Below are positions 11,301 through 19,444 of a stretch of DNA of 64,000 bases, in pieces; within the stretch, counting starts at the first letter, position 1, and each line of letters starts with the position of its first letter. A model generated the notes under the pieces. The model did no database searches, had not been told where the DNA came from, and worked only from the letters and a program-made list of their open reading frames with translations. Made by a program: the position numbers and the translations under genes. Origin of the DNA: an uncultured Duncaniella sp. (GTDB lineage Bacteria > Bacteroidota > Bacteroidia > Bacteroidales > Muribaculaceae); assembly GCF_910578445.1 (NCBI RefSeq), contig NZ_CAJTQC010000006.1, positions 36,617 to 100,616 on the forward strand, read 5' to 3'.

Positions 11301-12536
11301 GCCATAATAATCATCCCAGTTGTGAGGAATATCGACAGTCTTTGCCGAAGCCTTGTCGTCGTTAAGCCATGTCGACCAACCCTTGTTGAGACTCACATGA
11401 CCGCGACGGCCTGTGGCGGGACGTTCAGGAAAACGCACGGCCGAGCGTCCCATTGGCTTGCTCGTGGCAACCGCGATACCACGCTGATCGGCATTGTTGA
11501 CAGCACAGTAGAAATGATACACCACTCCGTCATGCTTCACAAGATAGCTCTTATGAGCAAACAGTTCGTCAAACTGCTTTGTAGGGTAAATCAGGTCGTC
11601 TCCTTCCCAGTCATCCCATGTGACAAGGTCATAGCTGCATGCGAATGTATTGAACGCCTTATACGGGCGCGACGGATTAAAGGCCGAGAAATAGAACATC
11701 ACATACACATCGCCCATCCTGACAATCTGTGCATCGCCTGTGATAGTGCCCTGAGCCTCGTGTGTAAACACCGGATTTCCGGCATAGCGACGCCATTTTG
11801 TCATGTTGTCAGACAAAGCTATGCCGATGCGCTCACCCTTCATTTTGGTTTCTGGATTGACTCCTCCGGCGTTGTAATACATGATGAAACGCGAACCGAG
11901 TGTCTTGTCCGGATCTTCATATATGGTGCTCTTATATTCCGTCAGGGCTTCCCACCACTGCACGTCTTTGTCGTTTATCGAGATAATCGGCTTGTCAAAC
12001 GTGTTCCATTCATGAGCCGTTGCCGGGCTACCCTTTGTCCATGCCAGACCTACGGCGAGCGGAGCATTGACAGCTTCATAGCCTGTCCCCTCGCCTCCGA
12101 TGTAGGTCATCCAGCATTTTCCTTTATAACGATTGATATTGTAGCTGCCACCCCATTTCATGTCTATGAGACCGGGAAAACCGCCGCGCTGATTGCGGTC
12201 CCAGCCGGTATCGGAATAGGCAAGAATCCGTCCGAGGGTCTTCCATTCGAGCAGATTGTCGCTCTCGGCAATCCATGTCTCATATCCGCGACCGTCCTGA
12301 CCGCTGCGTCCGTTGTAGACGACATAGGTCATGTACCACTTATCTCCTTCGCGGAACACTGTCGGGCAGTCGATTTTATGGTTATTGTCGGTCGGAGCTA
12401 CCACAAGCCCGTATTTATACGGAGTACGCGCCTCGCGATACACGTCGGCCATGCGGTCCTGACTCACATGGCGCTGAGCGCTTATAACCGACCAACAAGC
12501 AATGGCAGCGGTGATTATTAAAAACAGTCGTTTCAT
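8361..12536 (-). CDS. GH137 - GH2 - malectin - CBM multidomain enzyme (RG-II, BT0996-like)
   Basis: A 1391-residue exported fusion. After the signal peptide (ending near QA/QR 21), residues about 35-370 form a five-bladed propeller of GH137 type. Glu154 (GTGYEAV) and Glu235 (MKGERIG) sit 81 apart, the spacing of the GH137 pair I recall for BT0996 (159/240). Residues about 380-1010 are a complete GH2 module: acid/base Glu769 in WGLQNEST, likely nucleophile Glu839 in LLNGEYGAW. About 1055-1220 is a malectin-like domain (RINCGG, LYFIEPW), and about 1255-1391 a CBM6/35-like domain (TYEAEDA). In BT0996 the two modules are reported as a beta-L-arabinofuranosidase and a beta-D-glucuronidase acting on RG-II. 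It follows the GH138 gene by 39 bp, as BT0996 lies beside BT0997. Family calls are strong; activities are by homology. Confidence 0.88.
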   Translation of the reverse strand: MKRLFLIITAAIACWSVISAQRHVSQDRMADVYREARTPYKYGLVVAPTDNNHKIDCPTVFREGDKWYMTYVVYNGRSGQDGRGYETWIAESDNLLEWKTLGRILAYSDTGWDRNQRGGFPGLIDMKWGGSYNINRYKGKCWMTYIGGEGTGYEAVNAPLAVGLAWTKGSPATAHEWNTFDKPIISINDKDVQWWEALTEYKSTIYEDPDKTLGSRFIMYYNAGGVNPETKMKGERIGIALSDNMTKWRRYAGNPVFTHEAQGTITGDAQIVRMGDVYVMFYFSAFNPSRPYKAFNTFACSYDLVTWDDWEGDDLIYPTKQFDELFAHKSYLVKHDGVVYHFYCAVNNADQRGIAVATSKPMGRSAVRFPERPATGRRGHVSLNKGWSTWLNDDKASAKTVDIPHNWDDYYGYRQLTHGNLHGNAGYVKEFDMAERVAGKRYFINLEGVGSYANVKINGHDLGRHPSGRTSLTFDVTDYINFGGKNTLEIIAEHPEMIADMPWVCGGCSSEWGFSEGSQPLGIFRPVEIEITDEVRVEPFGVHVWNNAACDSVFIETELKNYSSKPAEFDFISKFSNADGRQIFRLTDKMTLAPGESKVVKQASPIESASLWSPDSPYLYKLATMVKRNGKTTEEVTTPYGIRNFSWPVKRNDGDGRFFINGKPVFINGVCEYEHQFGASHAFSDEQIEARVKQIKNAGFNSVRDAHQPHNLRYQEYWDKEGILFWPQFSAHIWYDTPEFRENFKTLLRQWVKERRNSPSVVMWGLQNESTLPRDFAQECADIIREMDPMARDMRVITTCNGGEGTDWNVIQNWSGTYGGDVFKYNEELARQNQLLNGEYGAWRTLGFHTEPGEFQPNGPWSEERMTQLMETKIRLAEQARDSVCGHYQWIFSSHDNPGRRQPDEAYRKIDKVGPFNYKGIVSPWEEPADVYYMYKANYVDAATDPFVYIASHTWPDRFKSPRKATIEVYSNCDSVQLFNDALDANYLGACAKGGIGTHMTWKDVDVRCNVLRAVAYHKGEKVAEDLIVLDNLEAAPNFEALRSPGSTALKGAEGYNYVYRINCGGDGYTDEFGQNWIADDTTCSRSWAQDFKGLSPYLASQRVTYDPIAGTNDWALLQSFRFGRHKLSYNLPLPDGRYRVELYFIEPWHGTGGGEGADCEGLRIFDVAINDSTVIDDLDIWAEAGHDKLLKKVVDCNVTNGMLTIDFPEVKAGQAVLSAIAVATLDRTVNIPVTLQASHWSWKAADRDVIEKMPAEMLPKDENARAAVTYEAEDAKCEGKYQVKEFKKQNGVFFSGKGSIEWTISTGLAQVYALRFKFMNTNKQAVAVNLKLIAPNGAVLKDDTINLPDTPEKWRMLSTTTGGYINAGTYKVIVSATDLSGVAFDSLEIQ

Positions 12537-12575
12537 GTAGGGGGATTGAGTTTCAAATATCCAAATTTAGTATTT

Positions 12576-15269
12576 TTAATAGAACAGCCAGTCCATAGCC
12601 TCGTCAGCACCTGCGAGCGCGACATTTCTCGGGCTGATTTTATCTGAAGTCATACCGAGCACAAGCGCATAGCCTTTCGGAAGATTGAGCGAATGGCTGC
12701 CTGCTTCGAAATTATAGGCATGAACATTGGCCAGAGGCATCTTGTCAAGATGGATGGCATTGGTGAGCACCGGTTCTGCCTGACCATATTCGTTTGCTGT
12801 GGCATCGGTTTCAAGTTTCGGAGCTTTGGCATACTTTTTCTGGTCATCCTTGAAGTAGGCAACAAGAAGCTTAACCGGCTCAGAGCATTCAAAATCAATC
12901 GTAGTTCCGTCCTTGCGCTGCACGTCGCCATTGACTGTGAAGGCTGTCAGACCCTTGAGCTCGGGAGCAAGCCCGACAATCTTAGCTTCAGGCATATTTG
13001 CGAGCAACACAGCTCCTTCGTCGAGGCGTGTGCGATTCCACTGTCCGTTGAATTTGACAGCTGCATTGTTCAGTGACTTTATGGCTACATCTTCGGTAGA
13101 TATCTTACCGGCGGCCTTGTCTTTGAGCATAGCTATGTTATTCTTGAAATTTTCAAGCTCAGCCTGATAGTGGACAAGCAGCTCGCCCCATGTCTTGTTC
13201 TTACCGTCGTCTCCGGCGATGGGGATACGGCGCATGGTGGTCTGCATACTGTTGGCATACAGATAAGTACCTTCTGTCAGACCGACAAGTTTTTTGTAGT
13301 GTTCAAGACTTTCCTCGAGCAGAGGCACAGCCGCGTCAAGATATTTCAAATCCTTTGTCCACTGATAGTTAAGCACCTGCTGGGCAGCTTTTACCTTACG
13401 GTCAAAGAAGTAGGCGAATGTGCGGTAGCAGTTCATATCGTTGACAAGACGCTCGAATTCAGCGCCGTTTGATTTTACCTTACCTACGGTCTCAATCGCA
13501 GCCACAGCCTTGTCACCGTGTTCGACACACTGGGCGGTGATATCAAGAGGCAGTTCGCCGACATGCGACTCACCCTTGTGCTCACGCTCCACAAATTCAA
13601 TAAGTTTCTCGCCTTCAGGGCCACAGCTCTCGTAGAAACCGGGATAGATGGTGTATTTGTAGGGATTGACAAGCTGGCTCATGAACATACCGAGCAGGAG
13701 TGTCTGGCGGTTGCCCTCTGTGATGCCGAAACGGCGCAGGAGTTTGGGTGCGATTTCACCCGACTCCTCGAATGCGGTGCGGATTGCCCCACCCTTGTCG
13801 TCGCTCAGACCATAGGTGCGTGCAAAACGGTGATTCCAGTATTTGATTTCATCCTCACGGTCGCGACGGCAGTTCCAAGCGTAGCGTCCCCAGCCTTCAT
13901 ACCAAGTACTGTCGCGGACAAGCTGAAGCTTTCGCTCGCCTCCGGCTATGCTGTCTGCCGAATAAGGCCAATCCCAATAAGATGCCTGAGGATAGAGATG
14001 GAGAGCATTCGCACCATGCACATCGTGCATGGCTGTCACAGCCTTCTGAGTGAAATCGGGTGAACTCCAGCGCCACGGTTCGAGATTGGCGAGAATATGT
14101 ACGTTGCTGATATGCACACTGCCGAGCGAGCTCAGACCGCGATGGATTTCTGTCCACGGACCGCGGGGTTCATAAGTGGTAAGCGATTCACCATTATACT
14201 TGTGCATGGTGTAGAGATTCTTGTAGAGCGGAAGAGCCGCATCCATAACGGCCTTGCAGTCAGTATCATGTGCGCGAAGGAGCACAGGGGGTTCATCCTC
14301 ACGTCCGAGTTTGGCAAGACCGTCCTTGACACCGGGGATGATTGTCTTCGTAAACCATTCAACGTCATCATCATACGTATCCATAGCCTCGCCCAGACAG
14401 ACGAGCAGACCGACATTGGGATATTTTTCGATAAACGCGGCCACGCTCTTGCGTGTATAGTCACTCACAAGCGGTGTGATGGGGCGGTTGCGGTCCTGAG
14501 TCTTAAGGCCGTAGTGCTCGGCGAAAGGCTTCGAGAGCAGAATGTTGTAGAACATCTGAATCACGAATATACCACGCTTGTCGGCCTCGGTGGTGAGGAA
14601 CGAGAACATCTCTTCGTTCTTTTTGAAAGTCTCGTCGTCGACCTCGACTGCAAATGGATAGTCCTCAAGCTTTACAAGCGATGCAAAAGGATGTCCGTTC
14701 CAGAGATAGAGCGAGTTCATGCGGTTGGCCACCAGCATATCGAGATACTTGATCCACAGCTCCTTGTCATAGAACCACGGGAAATTCTCGGGGGTATAGG
14801 GATATTCGTAGACACTGCGGCCGGGGAGCAGATAAGGTTTCTGCACACCGACACAAGCACCGCGAAGCACCATCTCGGGTGCATCCGTGAATTCAGCAGG
14901 CAGATTGTCAAATGAGCCGTCCATCTCCAGACGGTCGGCAAGCTCACGGCAGCCGTAGATCACACCTGAACCGTCATTACCCTTGACCTCGATTATATTG
15001 TCTGCCGAGCTGATTGTGAAACCTTCCTTCGGTCCTACACTGTCGGTGGCTTCCGAAAGACGGATTATTTTCTCGCCTTCAGCGGCCTCATCGACTCCAA
15101 TGACACGATAGCCCTTGCTTTCAAGCACTCCGGTGAGGTGTTCAGCAGCAAATTTCACACGGTTTGACGCATCTTCGGGATATTGAAGCGCGATGTTCTT
15201 ACGGCTTTCACAACTCCACAATATGGCAGCTGCCACAGCCACCAGCATATATTTCAAAAATCTGTTCAT
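12576..15269 (-). CDS. GH138 alpha-D-galacturonidase lipoprotein (RG-II chain A)
   Basis: An 897-residue protein with a lipoprotein signal (ILWSCES; Cys20 as lipid anchor). An N-terminal GH20b-like alpha/beta domain (about 25-125, ending VIYGCRELADRLE) precedes a TIM barrel (about 130-480) and helical plus beta-sandwich C-terminal regions. Counting from the first Met, Glu294 lies in VCLGEAMDTYD and Glu361 in KYNGESLTTY; these are exactly the two catalytic positions I recall for the characterised GH138 enzyme from Bacteroides paurosaccharolyticus. GH138 removes alpha-linked galacturonic acid from RG-II chain A. The start codon overlaps the end of the GH78 gene by 4 bp, showing translational coupling. 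The lipobox suggests outer-membrane or periplasmic anchoring. The residue match makes GH138 the firm choice over GH20/GH84-like families sharing the N-domain. Confidence 0.92.
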   Translation of the reverse strand: MNRFLKYMLVAVAAAILWSCESRKNIALQYPEDASNRVKFAAEHLTGVLESKGYRVIGVDEAAEGEKIIRLSEATDSVGPKEGFTISSADNIIEVKGNDGSGVIYGCRELADRLEMDGSFDNLPAEFTDAPEMVLRGACVGVQKPYLLPGRSVYEYPYTPENFPWFYDKELWIKYLDMLVANRMNSLYLWNGHPFASLVKLEDYPFAVEVDDETFKKNEEMFSFLTTEADKRGIFVIQMFYNILLSKPFAEHYGLKTQDRNRPITPLVSDYTRKSVAAFIEKYPNVGLLVCLGEAMDTYDDDVEWFTKTIIPGVKDGLAKLGREDEPPVLLRAHDTDCKAVMDAALPLYKNLYTMHKYNGESLTTYEPRGPWTEIHRGLSSLGSVHISNVHILANLEPWRWSSPDFTQKAVTAMHDVHGANALHLYPQASYWDWPYSADSIAGGERKLQLVRDSTWYEGWGRYAWNCRRDREDEIKYWNHRFARTYGLSDDKGGAIRTAFEESGEIAPKLLRRFGITEGNRQTLLLGMFMSQLVNPYKYTIYPGFYESCGPEGEKLIEFVEREHKGESHVGELPLDITAQCVEHGDKAVAAIETVGKVKSNGAEFERLVNDMNCYRTFAYFFDRKVKAAQQVLNYQWTKDLKYLDAAVPLLEESLEHYKKLVGLTEGTYLYANSMQTTMRRIPIAGDDGKNKTWGELLVHYQAELENFKNNIAMLKDKAAGKISTEDVAIKSLNNAAVKFNGQWNRTRLDEGAVLLANMPEAKIVGLAPELKGLTAFTVNGDVQRKDGTTIDFECSEPVKLLVAYFKDDQKKYAKAPKLETDATANEYGQAEPVLTNAIHLDKMPLANVHAYNFEAGSHSLNLPKGYALVLGMTSDKISPRNVALAGADEAMDWLFY

Positions 15270-17470
15270 CCTAATTCCTTATATTTGATTGTTATTTCTT
15301 TATCTGTATCTATATATAGGCGATAGCTCTTGTCGCCTGTCTTTTCAATCGTTCCATAGTCCGACTTGGGCTGCGACTTCGACCTGAAGTTGATATAGCC
15401 CTTACCTTCGGTGGCTTTGACCTTGATTTCCTTGTCGTTTACATAAAGCGTGATTTCACCGTTGGGCGTGGGGACAGTACCCTCCATCCATTTCAGGCCA
15501 CCGAGCTCCGGTGTGATTGAAAATTCCTTGTAGCCCGGCTCTAAAGGCTTGACACCAAGATAATATTTTCCGATCAGATAAATCGGGCTCGCACCCCATG
15601 CGTGACAAAGACTCTTGCCAAATGGACGACCATACATGGCAAGATGCTGCGTTCCTGAATCCGACGGATTATATTTTTCCCAGAAAGAAGTAGCACCCTC
15701 GCGGAGCATTCCACCCCAATAGTCCTTCATCTCTTTGAGCACCTGTTTCTGAAGCCCCTGATCACAGAGTGATTCCAGTTCATAGAAACGCATATAGGGG
15801 GTGGTGATTGCCGGTACTTCGGGATTGAGCATCACGTTTTCCATCACCGACTTGGTCGTTGGCTCATCGAAGTAGCCATAGTTGATGGCAAACATGTTGG
15901 CAAATTTATTGACCTGTTCGCTCTTCTTACCGTTCTCGACATTATGGACAAGCGCCTGACGCTTCTCATCCCAGAAAGTCGGGATGAGCTTGTCGCGAAG
16001 CTCCTTGGCCAGACGACCATACTTGGCGGCATCAGCCTTATCACCTACAATGTCGGCACACATCTTCATGGTTTCAAGGCTCTTGCAGAACAACACCTGC
16101 TCAAACGACAGTGCGCCCTGCTTGCTCATGGGAAAGTCGGCCCAGTCGACAAACACCCAGTCGCCTGTCATGCCTTCAAGCATACCGTCCTTGTTGGTAC
16201 GGCCAAGCACATAATCCATCAGGCTCTGCATCTTGGGATAGATTTCCTTGACAAAAGCCTCGTCGCCGGTGTAGAGATAGTAGTCATAGATGCCGTTGAA
16301 CCAATAGAGCGTATAGTCCATGATGGTGTTGATATGTGCGGTGACCGGATCTTTACCACGGAGCAGACGTGTGGTGCGCTTCACGGTCGGGCTGTCAAAG
16401 AACAGATAGTAGTTCATCAGATAGCTCTGCACAGCGTCGCCGCTCCACACCCAACGGTCACGCTTGATGCCGTCGATAAAGAATTCGCGTGTCGTGAGGT
16501 GCATCGTATATGCGCCGACGTCCCATATCTTGTTAAGCTCCGGATCGCTGCACTTGAATTTGCCGCGATATTCCACAGGCGCATACTCATAGAGCATGGC
16601 TACATCGCCGACATTGACCCCGGCCTCAGGCGCAACGTAGACATAGCGGAACGCCTTGGTGTTGTCAAGCGTATAGTCGCCTGCATTTTTACGGCCGACA
16701 TTGGTGGCAAGGTCAACAGCCTCCCCATTGGCAAACATAATTTTATCAAGCGTCTCGCAATGTTCGAGGTCAAGAGCCTCTTCGGGGCTTTCACCATAAT
16801 ATATGTTCACGACACCGTTGCCGACAGGCTGCTTAAGCACTATGCGTCCGAATGTTTCCTTTCCGAAATCATAGAGCTTTCCGCCGTCGGCAGTCTTCTG
16901 CTCGACTGCAACATAGTCCATCGGTGTGAGACTCAGGCTATAGGCCGACGGAGGATTGTCCACATCGTCGAAGTCCCAGTAGCCGGCCAGAGCATAGACC
17001 GTCGCGGATGTGTCGCTGGCCTTACCGCTCTCGTCAATCCACTCTTTGTCCTCGTTTGTGACCTTCCATGTAGGATCGGAGTTGACAGTCTTGCCTTTGA
17101 CATAGATTGCAGGTGGGGTCGACTGATTCCACACCTTTATATTAAGCTTGTGCTTTCCGGCCGGAATAAGAAATGTCGATGGCTGTCCGAACTGGAGCTT
17201 ACCGTCGAGCTTCACGTTATATTTACCCTCGGCCTTGATTGTTATTTCCTCGGCTTCGGGCAAATCAAGGTCCTTGCTGAACTCGACAGTGACAAAATGG
17301 CTGTCTGTCTTCCAGAACGGAGGGAAAAATGCCCCGCGTTCGGTTCGGTTGTTGTTCATACGGTTTCCGAGCCATATCTCGTAATCGCCGGGATACCATA
17401 TCCATGTCTGAGCCGAAGCTGCAAGGCCAAAAGCCGCTGCGGCAAGGAGGGTCGACACTTTCTTTTTCAT
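15266..17470 (-). CDS. GH78 alpha-L-rhamnosidase
   Basis: A 734-residue secreted enzyme with a signal peptide (MKKKVSTLLAAAAFGLAASAQ). The N-terminal half is beta-sandwich; the (alpha/alpha)6 barrel starts at about residue 300 (FKCSDPELNKIWDVGAYTMHL). The GH78 acidic segment is present as FFIDGIKRDRWVWSGD (about 331-345), and GATSFWEKY and SLCHAWGASPIYL complete the family signature. A C-terminal beta-sandwich (about 645-734) follows. GH78 enzymes invert and remove L-rhamnose. In B. thetaiotaomicron a GH78 (BT1001) lies beside GH141 (BT1002) and GH127 (BT1003); the same three families are adjacent here. It overlaps GH138 by 4 bp and is separated from GH141 by about 104 bp, which holds a short palindrome at 17496-17510 but no clear promoter. 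Confidence 0.9.
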   Translation of the reverse strand: MKKKVSTLLAAAAFGLAASAQTWIWYPGDYEIWLGNRMNNNRTERGAFFPPFWKTDSHFVTVEFSKDLDLPEAEEITIKAEGKYNVKLDGKLQFGQPSTFLIPAGKHKLNIKVWNQSTPPAIYVKGKTVNSDPTWKVTNEDKEWIDESGKASDTSATVYALAGYWDFDDVDNPPSAYSLSLTPMDYVAVEQKTADGGKLYDFGKETFGRIVLKQPVGNGVVNIYYGESPEEALDLEHCETLDKIMFANGEAVDLATNVGRKNAGDYTLDNTKAFRYVYVAPEAGVNVGDVAMLYEYAPVEYRGKFKCSDPELNKIWDVGAYTMHLTTREFFIDGIKRDRWVWSGDAVQSYLMNYYLFFDSPTVKRTTRLLRGKDPVTAHINTIMDYTLYWFNGIYDYYLYTGDEAFVKEIYPKMQSLMDYVLGRTNKDGMLEGMTGDWVFVDWADFPMSKQGALSFEQVLFCKSLETMKMCADIVGDKADAAKYGRLAKELRDKLIPTFWDEKRQALVHNVENGKKSEQVNKFANMFAINYGYFDEPTTKSVMENVMLNPEVPAITTPYMRFYELESLCDQGLQKQVLKEMKDYWGGMLREGATSFWEKYNPSDSGTQHLAMYGRPFGKSLCHAWGASPIYLIGKYYLGVKPLEPGYKEFSITPELGGLKWMEGTVPTPNGEITLYVNDKEIKVKATEGKGYINFRSKSQPKSDYGTIEKTGDKSYRLYIDTDKEITIKYKELG

Positions 17471-17574
17471 GTATGCTTAATGTGATTTAAGGTGCTATGA
17501 ATCATAGCAGCCTATGTGATGATGGATTTATGTTTAAGAGTTAAAACGTTGTGGTGGTGTGATGAGATTTCGCA

Positions 17575-19398
17575 TCAAAGCGATTTCAGGTACTGGAAAT
17601 CTTTCGTAAGTCCTGCATTCTGACGGATTGACTCGTCCACGGCAGGTCCGTTATTTTCCCACACGTTACCCGGGCCGTTGGCATTCTGTAAATACTTCTC
17701 GCCCTCAGTCCAGTTGTCCTTCACATTGATGAACGACGAGCCTTCGTCCGTGTAGAGATAAAACCAGTGGTGAGGGTCATGAGCATAGCCGGGGACATAG
17801 ATGTCACGCACGCAGTTTTCAGTCACCCAGCTGTGAGGCTGCGAACCGAGGGTATAGACTCCGGCCACGTCATACATATGCTTGGCATAGTGGTGGATGA
17901 GATTGGCGTGCACACGGTTGTTGCGCATGCAGTTGACAGTGCGTGTCCATCCCCATCCGAGATTGATGCCGCTATACGACACATCGTTGATTTCGTTGTG
18001 TTCGATATTGATTCCCTTGACATATCCTGCACAGATGCCGAGAGTGCCCCAGTCCTCATTGGTGACATCGGTAATAAGGTTGTTGGCGATTGTAAGGTCG
18101 GCACAGACCTCACGGCCGTCAGCCGGATCATAAGGCAGGTGGGTTTCGTGGGATGCCGGACTGAAGCTGCCGACAACGATTCCGTTTCCTGCAATGTCGC
18201 GGAACAGACATCCTTCAATGAGTCCGCCTTCTGTCCCCCACTCATAGTCAAGGCCGGAAGACCCGAGATGCTCGAAACGGCATTTGAGGAAATCGACATC
18301 ATTAGCGCCCTTGACCACGACGGCTGCATCAGGACGGCCAAGCCAGCCCTGATTGTCAAGCTTGTGGTTTTGCGGACGCTCCATTTTAGGTTTAATCTTG
18401 TAGCCGTCTGTCATATACATGCCGGCCTGCAGGGGGACATGTCCTTTCAATGACGGACGCATCCATGTGGTGTATTCAAAACCGATATTTTCAATCCTGA
18501 CATTCTCCACCCTGCGGTCAAGAGTGCCTTCGATATTCATGAGTGTCTCCACAGCAGGGACAACGGCTTCGGCCACAGTCTCGCCGGGGAGAGGATAGTA
18601 ATAAAGTTTGCGTGTATCAATGTCATGATACCACTCGCCGGGCACATCAAGCAGCTCCTTGGCATTGGTCAGGTAGAAGGCCGAATTATGGCCGTCGGTA
18701 GTCACCATCGGGCGTGGCCACGGATGTTCGAACTGAATACGGCTTTCGGGATTATGGAATCTCACGGCAGCGCTGTCGCCTTGAATGTCGATTGACTTGA
18801 TGCGCAGGTTGGCTACACACCACATTTCGTGAAGAACCATTTCGGCATAGGGCGACTTGACAATTTTCTTCACCGCCTCAGCCGGAACCCAGAGCACCTC
18901 GTTGGCAGGATCGTTGTTAAGGATACGATACATTTTCTCGAAATCCTCGACATCGCGGGCACGCACAGCCTTCTTTCCATTTACATAAAGCTGACGGAAA
19001 TCCAGAGGACGGCCGTTGAACTGGGGGACATCGGCAACAAGCAGTTTGCCCTGACGCTTCCAGCCGTCAATTCTGACTCCTCCGCTGAGCCATGCGCCTC
19101 CGTCGGAAGTGATGACTGTCGGCGACGAAGGAGTGCCACTGTCTTCAGGACGGATGAACACCGGCTCATATACGTCATATACACCGGAAGCCATATGGAT
19201 AGTGATTCCTGATTCAACCCCCTCGACGGCCTGACGTCGCATTTCGCGGGCCTGACGCAGCGCAGAAGTCAGAGTTGCCTTCGGTGAGTTTTTGCTTCCG
19301 TCGTTGGCATCGTTACCGTTAGGCGACACATAGACATCGGCAGCTGAAAGTGAGAATGCAGTGAGGACAAGCCCCACTGCCATTATTGTTTTTCTCAT
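17575..19398 (-). CDS. GH141 alpha-L-fucosidase-type parallel beta-helix enzyme
   Basis: A right-handed beta-helix protein. The open frame extends to 19470, but the ATG at 19398 starts a proper signal peptide (MRKTIMAVGLVLTAFSLSAADVYV), giving 607 residues. The N-terminus has the DVYVSPNGNDANDGS motif of beta-helix enzymes, followed by coils rich in Asn and Gly (IEHNEINDVSYSGINLG). Two Asp residues, in YDVAGVYTLGSQ and LYTDEGSS, lie 41 positions apart, the spacing of the catalytic pair I recall for BT1002 (523/564), the founding GH141 enzyme. GH141 cleaves alpha-L-fucose from RG-II chain A; a few relatives act on xylan. Its place between GH127 and GH78 mirrors BT1001-BT1003. Generic beta-helix lyases are the main alternative, but length and Asp spacing favour GH141. 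Confidence 0.86.
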   Translation of the reverse strand: MRKTIMAVGLVLTAFSLSAADVYVSPNGNDANDGSKNSPKATLTSALRQAREMRRQAVEGVESGITIHMASGVYDVYEPVFIRPEDSGTPSSPTVITSDGGAWLSGGVRIDGWKRQGKLLVADVPQFNGRPLDFRQLYVNGKKAVRARDVEDFEKMYRILNNDPANEVLWVPAEAVKKIVKSPYAEMVLHEMWCVANLRIKSIDIQGDSAAVRFHNPESRIQFEHPWPRPMVTTDGHNSAFYLTNAKELLDVPGEWYHDIDTRKLYYYPLPGETVAEAVVPAVETLMNIEGTLDRRVENVRIENIGFEYTTWMRPSLKGHVPLQAGMYMTDGYKIKPKMERPQNHKLDNQGWLGRPDAAVVVKGANDVDFLKCRFEHLGSSGLDYEWGTEGGLIEGCLFRDIAGNGIVVGSFSPASHETHLPYDPADGREVCADLTIANNLITDVTNEDWGTLGICAGYVKGINIEHNEINDVSYSGINLGWGWTRTVNCMRNNRVHANLIHHYAKHMYDVAGVYTLGSQPHSWVTENCVRDIYVPGYAHDPHHWFYLYTDEGSSFINVKDNWTEGEKYLQNANGPGNVWENNGPAVDESIRQNAGLTKDFQYLKSL

Positions 19399-19444
19399 GT
19401 TGTTGGTTCGAAATGTGAAAAATGGAAAAGTCAAAACGGCTTCA

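Noticed and set aside
11142..12521. 459-codon plus-strand frame
   Set aside because: Antisense to the GH137 propeller; no recognisable protein features and low-quality composition.
15944..17485. 513-codon plus-strand frame
   Set aside because: Antisense to the GH78 gene, whose own frame has clear family motifs.
17496..17510. 15-bp near-perfect palindrome between GH78 and GH141 genes
   Set aside because: Too short and without T run or promoter box to call a terminator or operator; may be chance.
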